A DNA stretch of 64,000 bases, taken from assembly GCF_028561565.1 (NCBI RefSeq), contig NZ_JAQQTE010000022.1:212299-276298 (forward strand). Reading direction: 5' to 3'. The notes under the pieces are model-generated. The model ran no database searches. It was not told the origin of the DNA and was given only the letters and a program-made list of their open reading frames with translations. Below, in pieces: positions 14,969 to 24,800 of the stretch; the stretch's first letter is position 1; each line of letters starts with the position of its first letter. The stretch comes from Gilvibacter sediminis (lineage in GTDB: Bacteria > Bacteroidota > Bacteroidia > Flavobacteriales > Flavobacteriaceae). The position numbers and the translations under genes were made by a program.

Positions 14969-17900
14969 ATGAAAAAATGTACCCTGGTTGTACTCCTCGG
15001 GTTGTTTGGGATTCTTATGCCCCAATCATTTGCTCAGGATGCAACATCAACCATTTCTAACTACTTAAGCCAACAAAAAGAGAATCACGGATTGACGTCT
15101 CAAGACATTCAGTTCGAGATCACAAGCCAAAGCACCAGTAAGGTGAGCGGAATTACCCACGTGTACTACCGCCAGCTTGTAAACGGAATTCCTGTTTACG
15201 GTTCTGAATCTTCTGCACACATCAAAGCAGACGGTACCCTACTAAAAATGAACAACGGCTTTGTTGCACAATCCATTGACAAATCAAGTGGAATGACCAG
15301 CCCAGGTCTTACAGCTGCCGGAGCAATCACTGCTGCTGCTAATGCTTTGGGTTACACACCTACAAAATCATTCTCTGTTGTAGAAGATCTTTCTCAAGGA
15401 TCTCCTAAAATGCTCATGAGTGAAGGTGGTATCTCTCTATTGGAGATTCCAGTTGCCCTAACTTATCAGAAATCAGAAGAAGGAGACATCACTCTTGCTT
15501 GGGACCTTTCTATTTTAGAGATCGGTCAGCAAAACTGGTGGTCTGTTCGTGTAGATGCCAGCACCGGTCAAATCATCGACCGTGTGAACTGGATGGTAAG
15601 CTGTGAGTTTGAACACGATCACAGTGAGCACGAGAACGTATTGAACTTCAACAAAAACCTCAAGCCAGCTGTAGACAAATCTGCTGCTGCTGATGCTGCA
15701 GGTGGATGTGTTGAGTGTTACGAAGTATTTGCATTGCCTTTAGAAAGCCCGTTCTTCGGAGATCGTACTTTTGAGGTGAATCCTGCAGATCCTGTAGCTT
15801 CTCCATTCGGATGGCACGATACTAACGGTGCTGCTGGAGCGGAGTTCACTACAACACGTGGTAACAACGCAAACGCTTATGAAGACGGAGACAATGTTGG
15901 ATACCAGCCTGACGGCGGCTCTGACTTATTCTTCGGAGGTGTAGGATTTGAGTGGGATATCGCTTACTCTCCTGCAAACCAATATGAAGCTGCCGCAGTA
16001 ACCAATCTTTTCTACTGGACTAACATCATTCACGATGTGTTGTACCAGTATGGATTTGACGCTGCTGGAGGTAACTTCCAAGAAAACAACTACGGTGGTG
16101 GTGGAATCGGAGGAGACTCTGTAGATTCTGAAGCCCAAGACGGTTCTGGAACTTGTAACGCAAACTTCGGAACTCCACCAGACGGAGGAAACCCACGTAT
16201 GCAGATGTATACTTGTGGATCTCGTGACGGTGACTATGACAACCTTGTAATTATCCACGAATACGGACACGGTATCTCTAACCGTTTGACGGGTGGACCA
16301 GGAGCTGCTGGATGTTTAGGTAACTCTGAGCAGATGGGAGAAGGATGGTCTGACTGGTACGGTCTTGTAATGACTATGGAGCCAGGAGATGCTGGTGTAG
16401 ATCCACGTGGAGTAGGTACTTACCTATTTAATGAAGGTCCTGATGGAGCTGGGATTCGTCCTTTCCCATACAGTACTGATATGAACATCAACCCACAGAC
16501 GTATGACTTTATTCAGTCATCTGCTGTTCCTCACGGAGTAGGATCTGTTTGGGCTATGATGCTTTGGGAAATGACCTGGGGCTTGATTGACGCTAACGGA
16601 TGGGATGCTGATATTTACAACTTTACAGGAGATGCTTCTTTAGATGCTGGTAACGTTATGGCTATTGCCTTAGTTACTGAAGCGATGAAGCTTCAACCAT
16701 GTAGCCCTGGTTTTGTAGACGGTCGTGACGCTATTCTAGCGGCAGACGTTGCTATTTACGGAGGAGCTAACGAGTGTATCATTTGGGATGCCTTCGCTAA
16801 GCGTGGATTGGGTATCAATGCAGTTCAAGGTTCTTCTTTCAGTGTAGCTGATGGAACTGAGAACTTTGACACTCCTTCTGGAGAAGCTAACTTTACTGCT
16901 CCTTCAGACGTTTGTTCTACAGAAGAGGCCTTTGAAGTAACTGGAGCTGGTAGCCCAATTGGTGGTGTTTACAGCGGACCTGGTGTTACAGACAACGGAG
17001 ACGGTCTTACTTATACTTTCGATCCAGCTGTTGCTGGTGTTGGAATCCACACCATTACTTATGAGATCGCTGATTCAGCTTGTGCTACGGCTTCTGTAGC
17101 TACGGATGATATCGAAGTATTGGCAACTCCAGATTCTCCACTGACAACTGGTGTTACTGACGTATGTATCGGAGACGAGGTAACTGTAACTGCTACACTT
17201 TCAGATCCTGCTAACAACATTCGTTGGTTTGACGCTGAGGTAGGAGGAGCTTTCTTATTTGAAGGTACTGACTACACATTCACTCCAACAGGTTCTGTTG
17301 ATCTATGGGCTGAAGAGACTGCTGATGACTTCTTGTCTAAATTGGTAATTTCTGAAGTAACTCTAGAAACTCCAGACCGTTTTGAGATCCAAAACGTAGG
17401 TGTTCAAACGGACTACACCGGATACCGCGTAGTAGTAAGTGAAGAGCCATTCTCAAACATCAACACGGTGAACCCTGTGGTTCAGACATTAGGTGTTATG
17501 GATGAAGATGAGGCCATTGCTTGGAACGATACTGCAGGTGACGCTGACTACTGGGGAAGTAACCTCTGGTGGGATAATGATGCTCCTGATTCAGGATGGA
17601 TCCTTATTCTTGATCCTTCTGGAAACGTAGTAGACTCTGCCTTCTGGAACGTAGACAGTGCAACTCTTGCAACCTTTGATATTAACGTAGCTGGATTCAA
17701 TATTACAGCTGCTGATCTTGACTGGGTTGGTTCAGGTGCTGATCTTACTGCAAACTGTAACGACTCTTTCCAACGTAATGGAGATTCAGACAGTGCTTTA
17801 GACTGGCCAAACACGTGTTTGGAAGCTTCTTATGGTGTAGCTAACGAGAACATCGGAATCGGATTTGCCGGTTGTGTCGCTCCTCGTACACTTACACAAG

Positions 17901-18427
17901 TAGTTGCTGAGGACATTGCTCCAGAGATCACCTGTCCTGGTGATGAGGTATATGTAATTGAGGATGGACTACCTTACGTGGTGCCAGATTACTCACTTTC
18001 TGCTACCTTCTCTGACAACTGTCCAGAAGATCCAACAATTACGCAAGATCCAGCGGTTGGTGCTGAGTTAGGCCCAGGCGACTATACTGTAACACTTACT
18101 GCGACAGATGCTGCAGGAAACTCTAGCGACTGTACCTTTACGCTAACTGTAGAAGGTGTATTGAGTGTTGACGAATTTGGAATTGACAATGTGATTACAC
18201 TATATCCGAACCCAAGTCAAGGAGAATTGACGCTTCGTAACCGCAGCACAGCTGTAGTGGAAGATGTAAACCTTTACGATGTGAACGGACGTTTGATCAA
18301 GAGACTAAACGTACAAGGTGTTGGAGCTGAAATTCAGTTCAACCTTAACGATATAGCTTCAGGACTATACTTTGTTCAGATCATTACTGATCAAGGACAA
18401 ACGGTTAAACGTGTTGTGAAGCAATAA
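14969..18427 (+). CDS. Secreted M36 (fungalysin-type) metallopeptidase with T9SS sorting domain
   Basis: A 1,152-residue secreted zinc peptidase. The signal peptide ends near AQD (residue 23). An FTP/PepSY-like propeptide covers about residues 40-210. The M36 catalytic domain holds VIIHEYGHGISNRL (HExxH, near residue 430) and EGWSDWYG with the third ligand. After about residue 620 come Ig-like segments, a lamin-tail-like stretch (SEVTLETPDRFEIQN), a HYR-like domain (CPGDEVYVIEDG, DNCPEDPTITQDP) and a T9SS type A domain (YPNPSQGELTL to SGLYFVQIITDQG). It should degrade extracellular protein after export by T9SS. Codon use (CGT for Arg, GCT for Ala, AAC for Asn) differs from its neighbours and suggests high expression. 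Confidence 0.92.
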   Translation: MKKCTLVVLLGLFGILMPQSFAQDATSTISNYLSQQKENHGLTSQDIQFEITSQSTSKVSGITHVYYRQLVNGIPVYGSESSAHIKADGTLLKMNNGFVAQSIDKSSGMTSPGLTAAGAITAAANALGYTPTKSFSVVEDLSQGSPKMLMSEGGISLLEIPVALTYQKSEEGDITLAWDLSILEIGQQNWWSVRVDASTGQIIDRVNWMVSCEFEHDHSEHENVLNFNKNLKPAVDKSAAADAAGGCVECYEVFALPLESPFFGDRTFEVNPADPVASPFGWHDTNGAAGAEFTTTRGNNANAYEDGDNVGYQPDGGSDLFFGGVGFEWDIAYSPANQYEAAAVTNLFYWTNIIHDVLYQYGFDAAGGNFQENNYGGGGIGGDSVDSEAQDGSGTCNANFGTPPDGGNPRMQMYTCGSRDGDYDNLVIIHEYGHGISNRLTGGPGAAGCLGNSEQMGEGWSDWYGLVMTMEPGDAGVDPRGVGTYLFNEGPDGAGIRPFPYSTDMNINPQTYDFIQSSAVPHGVGSVWAMMLWEMTWGLIDANGWDADIYNFTGDASLDAGNVMAIALVTEAMKLQPCSPGFVDGRDAILAADVAIYGGANECIIWDAFAKRGLGINAVQGSSFSVADGTENFDTPSGEANFTAPSDVCSTEEAFEVTGAGSPIGGVYSGPGVTDNGDGLTYTFDPAVAGVGIHTITYEIADSACATASVATDDIEVLATPDSPLTTGVTDVCIGDEVTVTATLSDPANNIRWFDAEVGGAFLFEGTDYTFTPTGSVDLWAEETADDFLSKLVISEVTLETPDRFEIQNVGVQTDYTGYRVVVSEEPFSNINTVNPVVQTLGVMDEDEAIAWNDTAGDADYWGSNLWWDNDAPDSGWILILDPSGNVVDSAFWNVDSATLATFDINVAGFNITAADLDWVGSGADLTANCNDSFQRNGDSDSALDWPNTCLEASYGVANENIGIGFAGCVAPRTLTQVVAEDIAPEITCPGDEVYVIEDGLPYVVPDYSLSATFSDNCPEDPTITQDPAVGAELGPGDYTVTLTATDAAGNSSDCTFTLTVEGVLSVDEFGIDNVITLYPNPSQGELTLRNRSTAVVEDVNLYDVNGRLIKRLNVQGVGAEIQFNLNDIASGLYFVQIITDQGQTVKRVVKQ

Positions 18428-18454
18428 TTACGACAAACCTTTCGTAAAAGAAAA

Positions 18455-18480
18455 CCCTCGCCTTAGGCGGGGGTTTTTTT
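18455..18480 (+). terminator. Rho-independent terminator of the M36 peptidase gene
   Basis: CCCTCGCC (18455-18462) pairs with GGCGGGGG (18466-18473) across a TTA loop, followed by seven T. It lies 28 bases after the peptidase stop. The last two T are also the first bases of the reversed stop codon of the convergent gene at 18479. Confidence 0.9.
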
Positions 18481-19666
18481 ATTTGTCTTCGTCAATGCGA
18501 TTCTCGTTAAAAGCGGAGGGGAGTAGTTTTGGAATAAACTTGATAAAGAGCGGCAGTAATAGGCTGCCTCCCGGTAAAAGAAAAATGGTTAGGGAAGGAA
18601 TGCTTTTAAACATGTCCAAGAGTTGATCCTTAACCTTGTCCTTTTCTTTTGCATCTAATTCTCGAATGGTCGATTGCCCTAACAAAACAAGCAGCTCACC
18701 ACTTTCACTGAGTTCTTTGAGTAAGCGCTTTTTATTGCGCAAGATCAAACGCTCCACAGTGCTACTGGTCTGCTTGTAAAAATGCTGAACGGGATGCGTA
18801 TGATTAAAGAAGTGGATGGCATTCTCATGTTCTTCCATAAAGAGCTCAAGTTCGTCTAAGGCCACCAGGGCCTCTTCTTGATCTAGGCCTAACTGAATGG
18901 CCAAATGCAAGATATATTCACGCTCAGAGGGTTCTACTTTTAAATCGTCCTTGATGGCCATACAGCATAGGTCTAACAGATACGGAGCTGTTAAGGTCAT
19001 ATGCGTATCGCTAAAGAACATTTCTAAAGGAGCTGCTGTGGTGCTTAAGCCAGCCATTTCAAAGAGCTCCAAGAGCAGAATATCGTACTTGTCTTGTTTG
19101 GTCTTGGACTGCAAGGCTCCGAAGCAATAGGTAGCAATAGCCTTTTCCAAGGAGGTGGCATAATTCTTCGCCAACATGGGAGAATCACAATAGATCTGAT
19201 AGGTCAACAGATCGGTAGCCAATAGCACATTAGAGAATTCATAGGTCTGCTCCTTTTTGAGCGTAGCATCACTCTCAAGAATACGCGCAGAGAGGATCTT
19301 CTCTAAATTCTTACTGACCGACTTTCCTAGAGATAGCTTAGAAAGCAAGCTCATACGGCCGCGGTCAATCTCACGATAAAAGCTAATGGCGTGTTCTAAG
19401 AACTTTTTGACATCCCGAATTTGCGTCTGCTTATAATAGATCACATAAAGACTGTGCAGTAGGTTGGCCTTGTTTAATTCCGCAACAGTAAGGTTGAGCT
19501 CGCTTATGGGCTTATTGACCAGAGCAGCAACAGAATTTCCATAGACAAAGCCTGTTTTGCGTAATTGCGTGTAGAAATGCCCCTTCTTTTCAAAAGGAAC
19601 CAACAGGTCTTCTTGAGAAAACTCATGAAAAAATTTATCTATCCAACCAGCTGCAGAGGGATTCAT
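18479..19666 (-). CDS. LETM1-related biofilm-associated-type protein
   Basis: A 395-residue protein, mostly helical and soluble, with a short C-terminal segment resembling part of the LETM1 domain: LLDMFKSIPSLTIFLLPGG, then LLPLFIKFIPKLLPSAF. Its start (MNPSAAGWIDKFFHE) and length fit the flavobacterial group I know as LETM1-related biofilm-associated proteins. In eukaryotes LETM1 is a mitochondrial cation exchanger, but the bacterial role is not established. The stop codon overlaps the T tract of the M36 terminator. The gene lies just downstream of sodC but has its own start after that gene's terminator, so it is probably transcribed separately. Confidence 0.72.
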   Translation of the reverse strand: MNPSAAGWIDKFFHEFSQEDLLVPFEKKGHFYTQLRKTGFVYGNSVAALVNKPISELNLTVAELNKANLLHSLYVIYYKQTQIRDVKKFLEHAISFYREIDRGRMSLLSKLSLGKSVSKNLEKILSARILESDATLKKEQTYEFSNVLLATDLLTYQIYCDSPMLAKNYATSLEKAIATYCFGALQSKTKQDKYDILLLELFEMAGLSTTAAPLEMFFSDTHMTLTAPYLLDLCCMAIKDDLKVEPSEREYILHLAIQLGLDQEEALVALDELELFMEEHENAIHFFNHTHPVQHFYKQTSSTVERLILRNKKRLLKELSESGELLVLLGQSTIRELDAKEKDKVKDQLLDMFKSIPSLTIFLLPGGSLLLPLFIKFIPKLLPSAFNENRIDEDK

Positions 19667-19681
19667 TGATTCAAATGTATA

Positions 19682-19713
19682 AATAAAAAACTCCTGCCGC
19701 TAACGACAGGAGT
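19682..19713 (-). terminator. Terminator of the sodC-like gene
   Basis: On the minus strand, ACTCCTGTCG (from 19713) pairs with CGGCAGGAGT across TTAG with one mismatch, followed by TTTTTTATTT. It lies 24 bases after the SOD stop and before the next minus-strand gene. Confidence 0.8.
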
Positions 19714-19736
19714 CTTTCTGTGTTATTTTTTTGTTG

Positions 19737-20324
19737 CTATTCGATGATTCCGCCGCAGCTTACGCGAGCTCCAGCAGCACCAGAAGGTTGTGAAGTGAAG
19801 TCATCAGCACCTTGGTGCACAATGATGGCTTTACCTAAAATGTCTTTTTTCTCATCGCCACAACCCATGCACCACTCATCGGTATCAAAGCTAATGGTGG
19901 CTTTCCCTTCCGCGTCTGCGGTAAAGTTTCCTATATCGCCTTTGTGGTAACCGGTTTCATCACCCCATTTACCATGAGACTCAAAAGTAGGGTTCCAGTG
20001 GCCTCCTGTAGACTTTCCGTCTGGAGAGCTACAATCTGCCTTTTCGTGAATATGAATCGCGTGTTCTCCTTCTGATAGCCCTTCAAGCTCTGCCATCATA
20101 AAAACTTTCCCGTCTTTAGCGGTGAACTTAACAGCTCCAGAAGCTCCACTATCACTCTTGGGTTCCAGTTTGAACTTAAGCGCCATGACTTCCTGAGTCA
20201 CTTCCACTTCTTTTTCTACTGCAGTCTCTTCAGTGGTTTCTGCCTCTTCTTTTTTGGCATCGCTCTTACAAGCAGTGAAAGCAAGAGCTAAAAGCAGAAA
20301 AGGTAAAATTGAAATGCGTTTCAT
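19737..20324 (-). CDS. sodC: Cu/Zn superoxide dismutase, lipoprotein
   Basis: A 195-residue protein with a lipoprotein signal (ALAFTAC), a Lys/Glu-rich linker and a Cu/Zn SOD domain. Copper and zinc ligands are seen in HAIHIHEKADC, GGHWNPTFESHG, GYHKGDIGNF and IIVHQGADDF; the conserved disulfide partners are in KADC and RVSCGG. It turns superoxide into hydrogen peroxide and oxygen in the periplasm or at the cell surface. An extra CMGC pair sits just before ILGKAIIVH and is not part of the standard disulfide. I chose the second Met (MKRISIL, 20324) over the first (20330) because it begins a normal signal peptide. It is monocistronic. Confidence 0.9.
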   Translation of the reverse strand: MKRISILPFLLLALAFTACKSDAKKEEAETTEETAVEKEVEVTQEVMALKFKLEPKSDSGASGAVKFTAKDGKVFMMAELEGLSEGEHAIHIHEKADCSSPDGKSTGGHWNPTFESHGKWGDETGYHKGDIGNFTADAEGKATISFDTDEWCMGCGDEKKDILGKAIIVHQGADDFTSQPSGAAGARVSCGGIIE

Positions 20325-20371
20325 AATCAATAGGATTGGTTTTGTTTAAAATTACGGCTTTCTGAAAGAAA

Positions 20372-21820
20372 TTAAAAAATAAATGGAATCACCAGCTTTA
20401 AAAAGAGGAACAACAATCCGATCGCCAAAAGATTCAGAAAGAATCCCGCGCGGACCATATCCTTGATTTTGATGTACCCACTGGCAAAGACAATGGCGTT
20501 AGGCGGAGTGGCCATAGGCAGCATAAAAGCGCAGCTTGAGGCCATGGCTACGGGAATCAGCAAATGTTCCATAGGCATGTCCAGCCCAATGGCAATACCG
20601 GCTACCACAGGTGCAAAGATGGCAACCAGTGCCACATTACTCATCAGTTCGGTCATAAAGAGCATCACAGCAATGATCAAAATAGCGATGGTGGTTGTGC
20701 TTAAACCATCCATGGCTGCTATATAGTTGGCAATGGTAGTGATGATTCCTGCTTGTGAGAGTCCCGACGCCAGGGCCAAACCGCCACCAAAGAGAATTAA
20801 GATTCCCCAGGCCAGTCTGGAGGTGTCTTCCCATTGGAGTATGAATTGTCCTTTAGAAAATCGATTCGGGATCACAAAGAGGGCAATTGCGGCATACATA
20901 CTGATCTCTGTGTCGGTCAGTCCTAAGCCTGGGAATTGGGCGTTGAGTACTCCTCTAAAGATCCAAAGGCTTATCGCGACGGCAAACACAGCCAGTACTT
21001 GTTTTTCCTTCCGACTGAGTCCACCTAATTTTTTTAATTCTGAATCGATCAGATCTTTAGACGCATCAAAGCGCTTGAGTCGGTTGGGAAAGGCAACATG
21101 AACTAAAATAAAATACACCAATGCAATCATGATGATGGAAAAGGGCAGCCCCATGACCATCCAATTCAAAAAGGAAATGGTAGTGTTGTATTCGTTTTCA
21201 AGAAAGCCAATAAGCACCGAATTTGGCGGTGTCCCTATTATAGTTGCTATTCCGCCTGAGTTCGCTGCATAGGCAATTCCCAACATGACGCTCAAGGCAA
21301 AGTTTCTGTCGTTCTTTGTGAAACCATCAGCATCATCAATCAACAAATTGATCACAGAGAGTCCAATAGGAAGCATGACCAGCGCGCTGGCCGTATTGCT
21401 GATCCACATACTCAAAAGGGCAGTGGCAAGCATAAAACCCAAAACAATTCGGTTGGGCGAGGTGCCTGTTATCTTAATGATGGATAAAGCAAGGCGTTTG
21501 TGCAGATTGACTTTTTCCAAGGCCAAGGCCATTACAAATCCTCCGAAGAACAAAAAAACTATACTGCTGCCGTAATGCGGAGCCACCTCTTTTATGGGCA
21601 TCACATTGGTTAGCGGAAAGAGTATTAGCGGGAGCAAGGCCGTAACCGATATTGACACGGCCTCAGTGATCCACCAACAGATCATCCAAGCGGCTACTGC
21701 AATTACTGGATCTGCAGCCTCGCTGAGTAATTGTCCTTTAAAAAACCAAAGGATCAGAAATAAAACAGGCCCCATAATGAGGCCTGCTTTTTTTGTATTG
21801 GTATAGTTACGTTCCATCAA
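20372..21820 (-). CDS. SLC13/DASS-family sodium-coupled anion transporter
   Basis: A 482-residue inner-membrane protein with about 11-12 helices. The two re-entrant Ser-Asn motifs of the DASS family are present: WISNTASALVMLPIG near residue 135 and TELMSNVALVAIFAPV near residue 395. IIGTPPNSVLIG and the motif MATPPNAIVFASGYIK near the C-terminus also fit. It should import a di- or tricarboxylate, or sulfate/phosphate, with sodium, but the substrate cannot be chosen from sequence. The first two codons are both Met, so the start could be 21817. Confidence 0.88.
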   Translation of the reverse strand: MMERNYTNTKKAGLIMGPVLFLILWFFKGQLLSEAADPVIAVAAWMICWWITEAVSISVTALLPLILFPLTNVMPIKEVAPHYGSSIVFLFFGGFVMALALEKVNLHKRLALSIIKITGTSPNRIVLGFMLATALLSMWISNTASALVMLPIGLSVINLLIDDADGFTKNDRNFALSVMLGIAYAANSGGIATIIGTPPNSVLIGFLENEYNTTISFLNWMVMGLPFSIIMIALVYFILVHVAFPNRLKRFDASKDLIDSELKKLGGLSRKEKQVLAVFAVAISLWIFRGVLNAQFPGLGLTDTEISMYAAIALFVIPNRFSKGQFILQWEDTSRLAWGILILFGGGLALASGLSQAGIITTIANYIAAMDGLSTTTIAILIIAVMLFMTELMSNVALVAIFAPVVAGIAIGLDMPMEHLLIPVAMASSCAFMLPMATPPNAIVFASGYIKIKDMVRAGFFLNLLAIGLLFLFLKLVIPFIF

Positions 21821-21847
21821 ACAGACTTCTGTTCGAATTTAGACAAA

Positions 21848-24800
21848 TTAATTCTGCAAACTAAATTGTTTCACTTCTTTAAAGGCTGAGGTGTTGATGG
21901 CCTCGATCGCTGCGCGATAACTTGGCCACTGTTCTGTAAAGAAAGTATTCGTAGCATCAAGTCCTTCTTTTAAAGCCGTACGTGCCTGAGTCATCAAACG
22001 CGTCTCTGTGGAAGTTGTTCCGTTTGGACGGCTGGTGGCGTATTGTCTTGCCAGCCCAATGCGCTGCATGATGGTCACCTCTGGATTACGTGTAATTCCT
22101 TGGCGCTCGTCCACTTTACCCAAATAAAGCGCAATGACCTCATCAATGGACTTAATGATCTCTTTGCTTTGGTCAATGGCCTCCTTATGCGCTTCTTTAT
22201 CAAGTTTACTCAGTTTGGATTTATAATCCTCCGCAATATTTTTGCTTTCAACCAATTGCTTAACAGCATCTGCGGCTGTCTGTGTCATGGCTTCTAGCGT
22301 TTTACCATTTTGGTAAGCGTTTTCAATGGCTTGCGGCGGAACGTCTAATCTTGGATCCATCTTGACGGTGATCTGGCTGTTTGCCGTTTGATCTCCGTAG
22401 ATCATTTCCAGACGATAGGTTCCCGGTTTTACTTCAACGCCTCCAGGCTCACCAAAGTTGCGCGTTCTAATGCGTCGGCTTGGTCTGTCTACACCTTTCT
22501 CGTTGAGATACCAAGTGAAATTGTTCACTTTATTGTCCTTAGGTGCTTTTTGCTTAAGGGTTCTGATCAAACGCTGTCCGTCATAGATATTCAGTGTAAT
22601 AGAATCCCATTTTACGGCCATCTCATCTTCTTCAGCATCCTCGGCCTTTTCTTCTTGCTCTGGCTTGTTGATCAAATAACGGATCTGCGCCCCAAAATCA
22701 CGGTTCTCTCCATTGTAAAGAGCATCTCCACCAAAACGACTTCCCGTTGGTTGTTGATACGCCGCTAAGTAAGCAGTAGCAGGATCAAAAAGGGCCAAGG
22801 TAGATTTAGACTTGCTCGCATCCGCAGCTAGAGCTCTTAACGGACGAATATCGTCCAATACCCATGCTGCACGCCCAAAAGTACCGATCACCAAATCGTG
22901 CTCTCTTGGGTGAATCACTAAGTCCTTTACAGGAACCGTTGGGAATCCGTTGGTCCATTTTACCCAATCGCCTCCAGCGTTGATAGAAACATAAAGACCG
23001 TCATCCGTTCCCATAAAGAGCAGGTTATCTTCCTCAGGGTCTTCAACTATACACAAAGTATAACTGATCACATCATTGTCATCTACGATACGCTGCCAAG
23101 TCTTTCCGTAGTCCTTGGTGCGGTATACATAAGCACTGTAGTTGTATCTTCTGTAGTCATTGGCAACCAACAGCGCTTCTCCTTTACGCTTGTTAGAAGC
23201 TTTGATCTGAACGATCCAGCTTCCTGCTGGTAGGCCTTTGATATTTTTTGAAACGTCTGTCCAACTGCCGCCACCGTTAGTGGTGTAGTGCACACGTCCG
23301 TCATCTGTTCCTGCCCAAAGCATGTTCTGCTCTAGCGGAGAAGGTTCAATGACCAATACCGTAGTGTGGTTTTCAGCGCCGGTAGCATCCATCGTAAGTC
23401 CGCCACTTTCGCCTTGTTTCTGTTTCTCCGGATCATTAGTGGTCAAGTCTGGAGATATGATCTCCCAAGTCAAACCTTTGTCTGTGGATTTGTGTACAAA
23501 TTGAGATCCAAAGTAAATCGTACCGTTGTCAAAAGGATCAATATTGATCGCAGAATTCCAATTAAAACGGAGTTGTACGTCTGGGTCTGGATGCGTAGGA
23601 CGCACCGAATAGTTATTTCCAGTTTGCCAGTCGTAACGCGATACATAGCCTTGCTGACTCATAGACCAACCAAAGCGGGAATCATCGCGGTCTGGAACCA
23701 CGTCAAATCCGTCTCCAAAGCTGATCTCTTGCCAATAAGAATTACGGATCCCTTGAGCACGCCATACATAAGCTGGGCCTCTCCAAGAACCGTTGTCTTG
23801 CATTCCTCCGTATACGTTATACGGGAACTCATTATCTACTGCGATGTGGTAGAATTGCGCCACAGGGATATTCCCCACAAAGCGCCAGTTCTTTCCACCG
23901 TCATGAGTAATGTTTAGTCCTCCGTCATTACCGTCTATCATAAAGTTGCCGTTCTCTGGGTGAATCCACCAGGCATGGTGGTCTGGGTGTACTCCGTTAG
24001 AGACTCCATAGGCCGGCATAAGCTGGTTGAAGTTCTTTCCGCCGTCTTCAGAGACATTGACATAAGTAAAGATGCTGTAAACGCGGTTCTCGTTCTGCGG
24101 ATCCACATAGATCTCAGAATAGTAGAACGGACGGTTACCAATATCGCTCTTATTGTTGATCATAGTCCAAGACTCTCCACCGTCGGTACTTTTGTACAAG
24201 GCGTTCTTTTTGGCTTCCACTAAGGCGTAAACCACATTCGGCTTATTTCTGGCAATAGCAATACCAATACGGCCTAAATCTCCCGCAGGCAGGCCGTCTT
24301 CGTCTGTTTTTTCAGTCCAGTTTTCTCCACCGTCATAGGTGATGAAAAGGCCAGACCCTTCCCCTCCAGATTTAAAGAACCAAGGGTCACGCTTGTGTTC
24401 CCAAAGCGCTACGATCAATTTATTGGGATTGGACGGATCCATAACCATATCGGCTACTCCCGTCTTATTATTCGCACTCAATACCTTTTCCCAAGACTTT
24501 CCGCCATCAGTCGTTTTGAAAACGCCTCGCTGCGGATGCTCTCCCCAAGGACTTCCAATGGCACCGACATAAACAGTGTTTGGATCGTCTGGGTGAATGA
24601 TGATGCGGTGAATGTGACGCGTTTCTTCCAAGCCCATGGATTCCCAGCTCTTTCCGCCGTCTAGGGAACGATACACTCCAAATCCGCCGTTGAGACTGTT
24701 TCTAGGGTTTCCTTCTCCGGTTCCTACCCAGATCACACTTGGGTTGGATTGCTGGATGGCTACGGCTCCAATAGAAGCGGTGGGCTGATCGTCAAAGATC

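Noticed and set aside
23366..23917. A 183-codon plus-strand frame
   Set aside because: It is the shadow of the BNR propeller gene on the minus strand; its product shows no domain and the minus-strand protein is clearly real.
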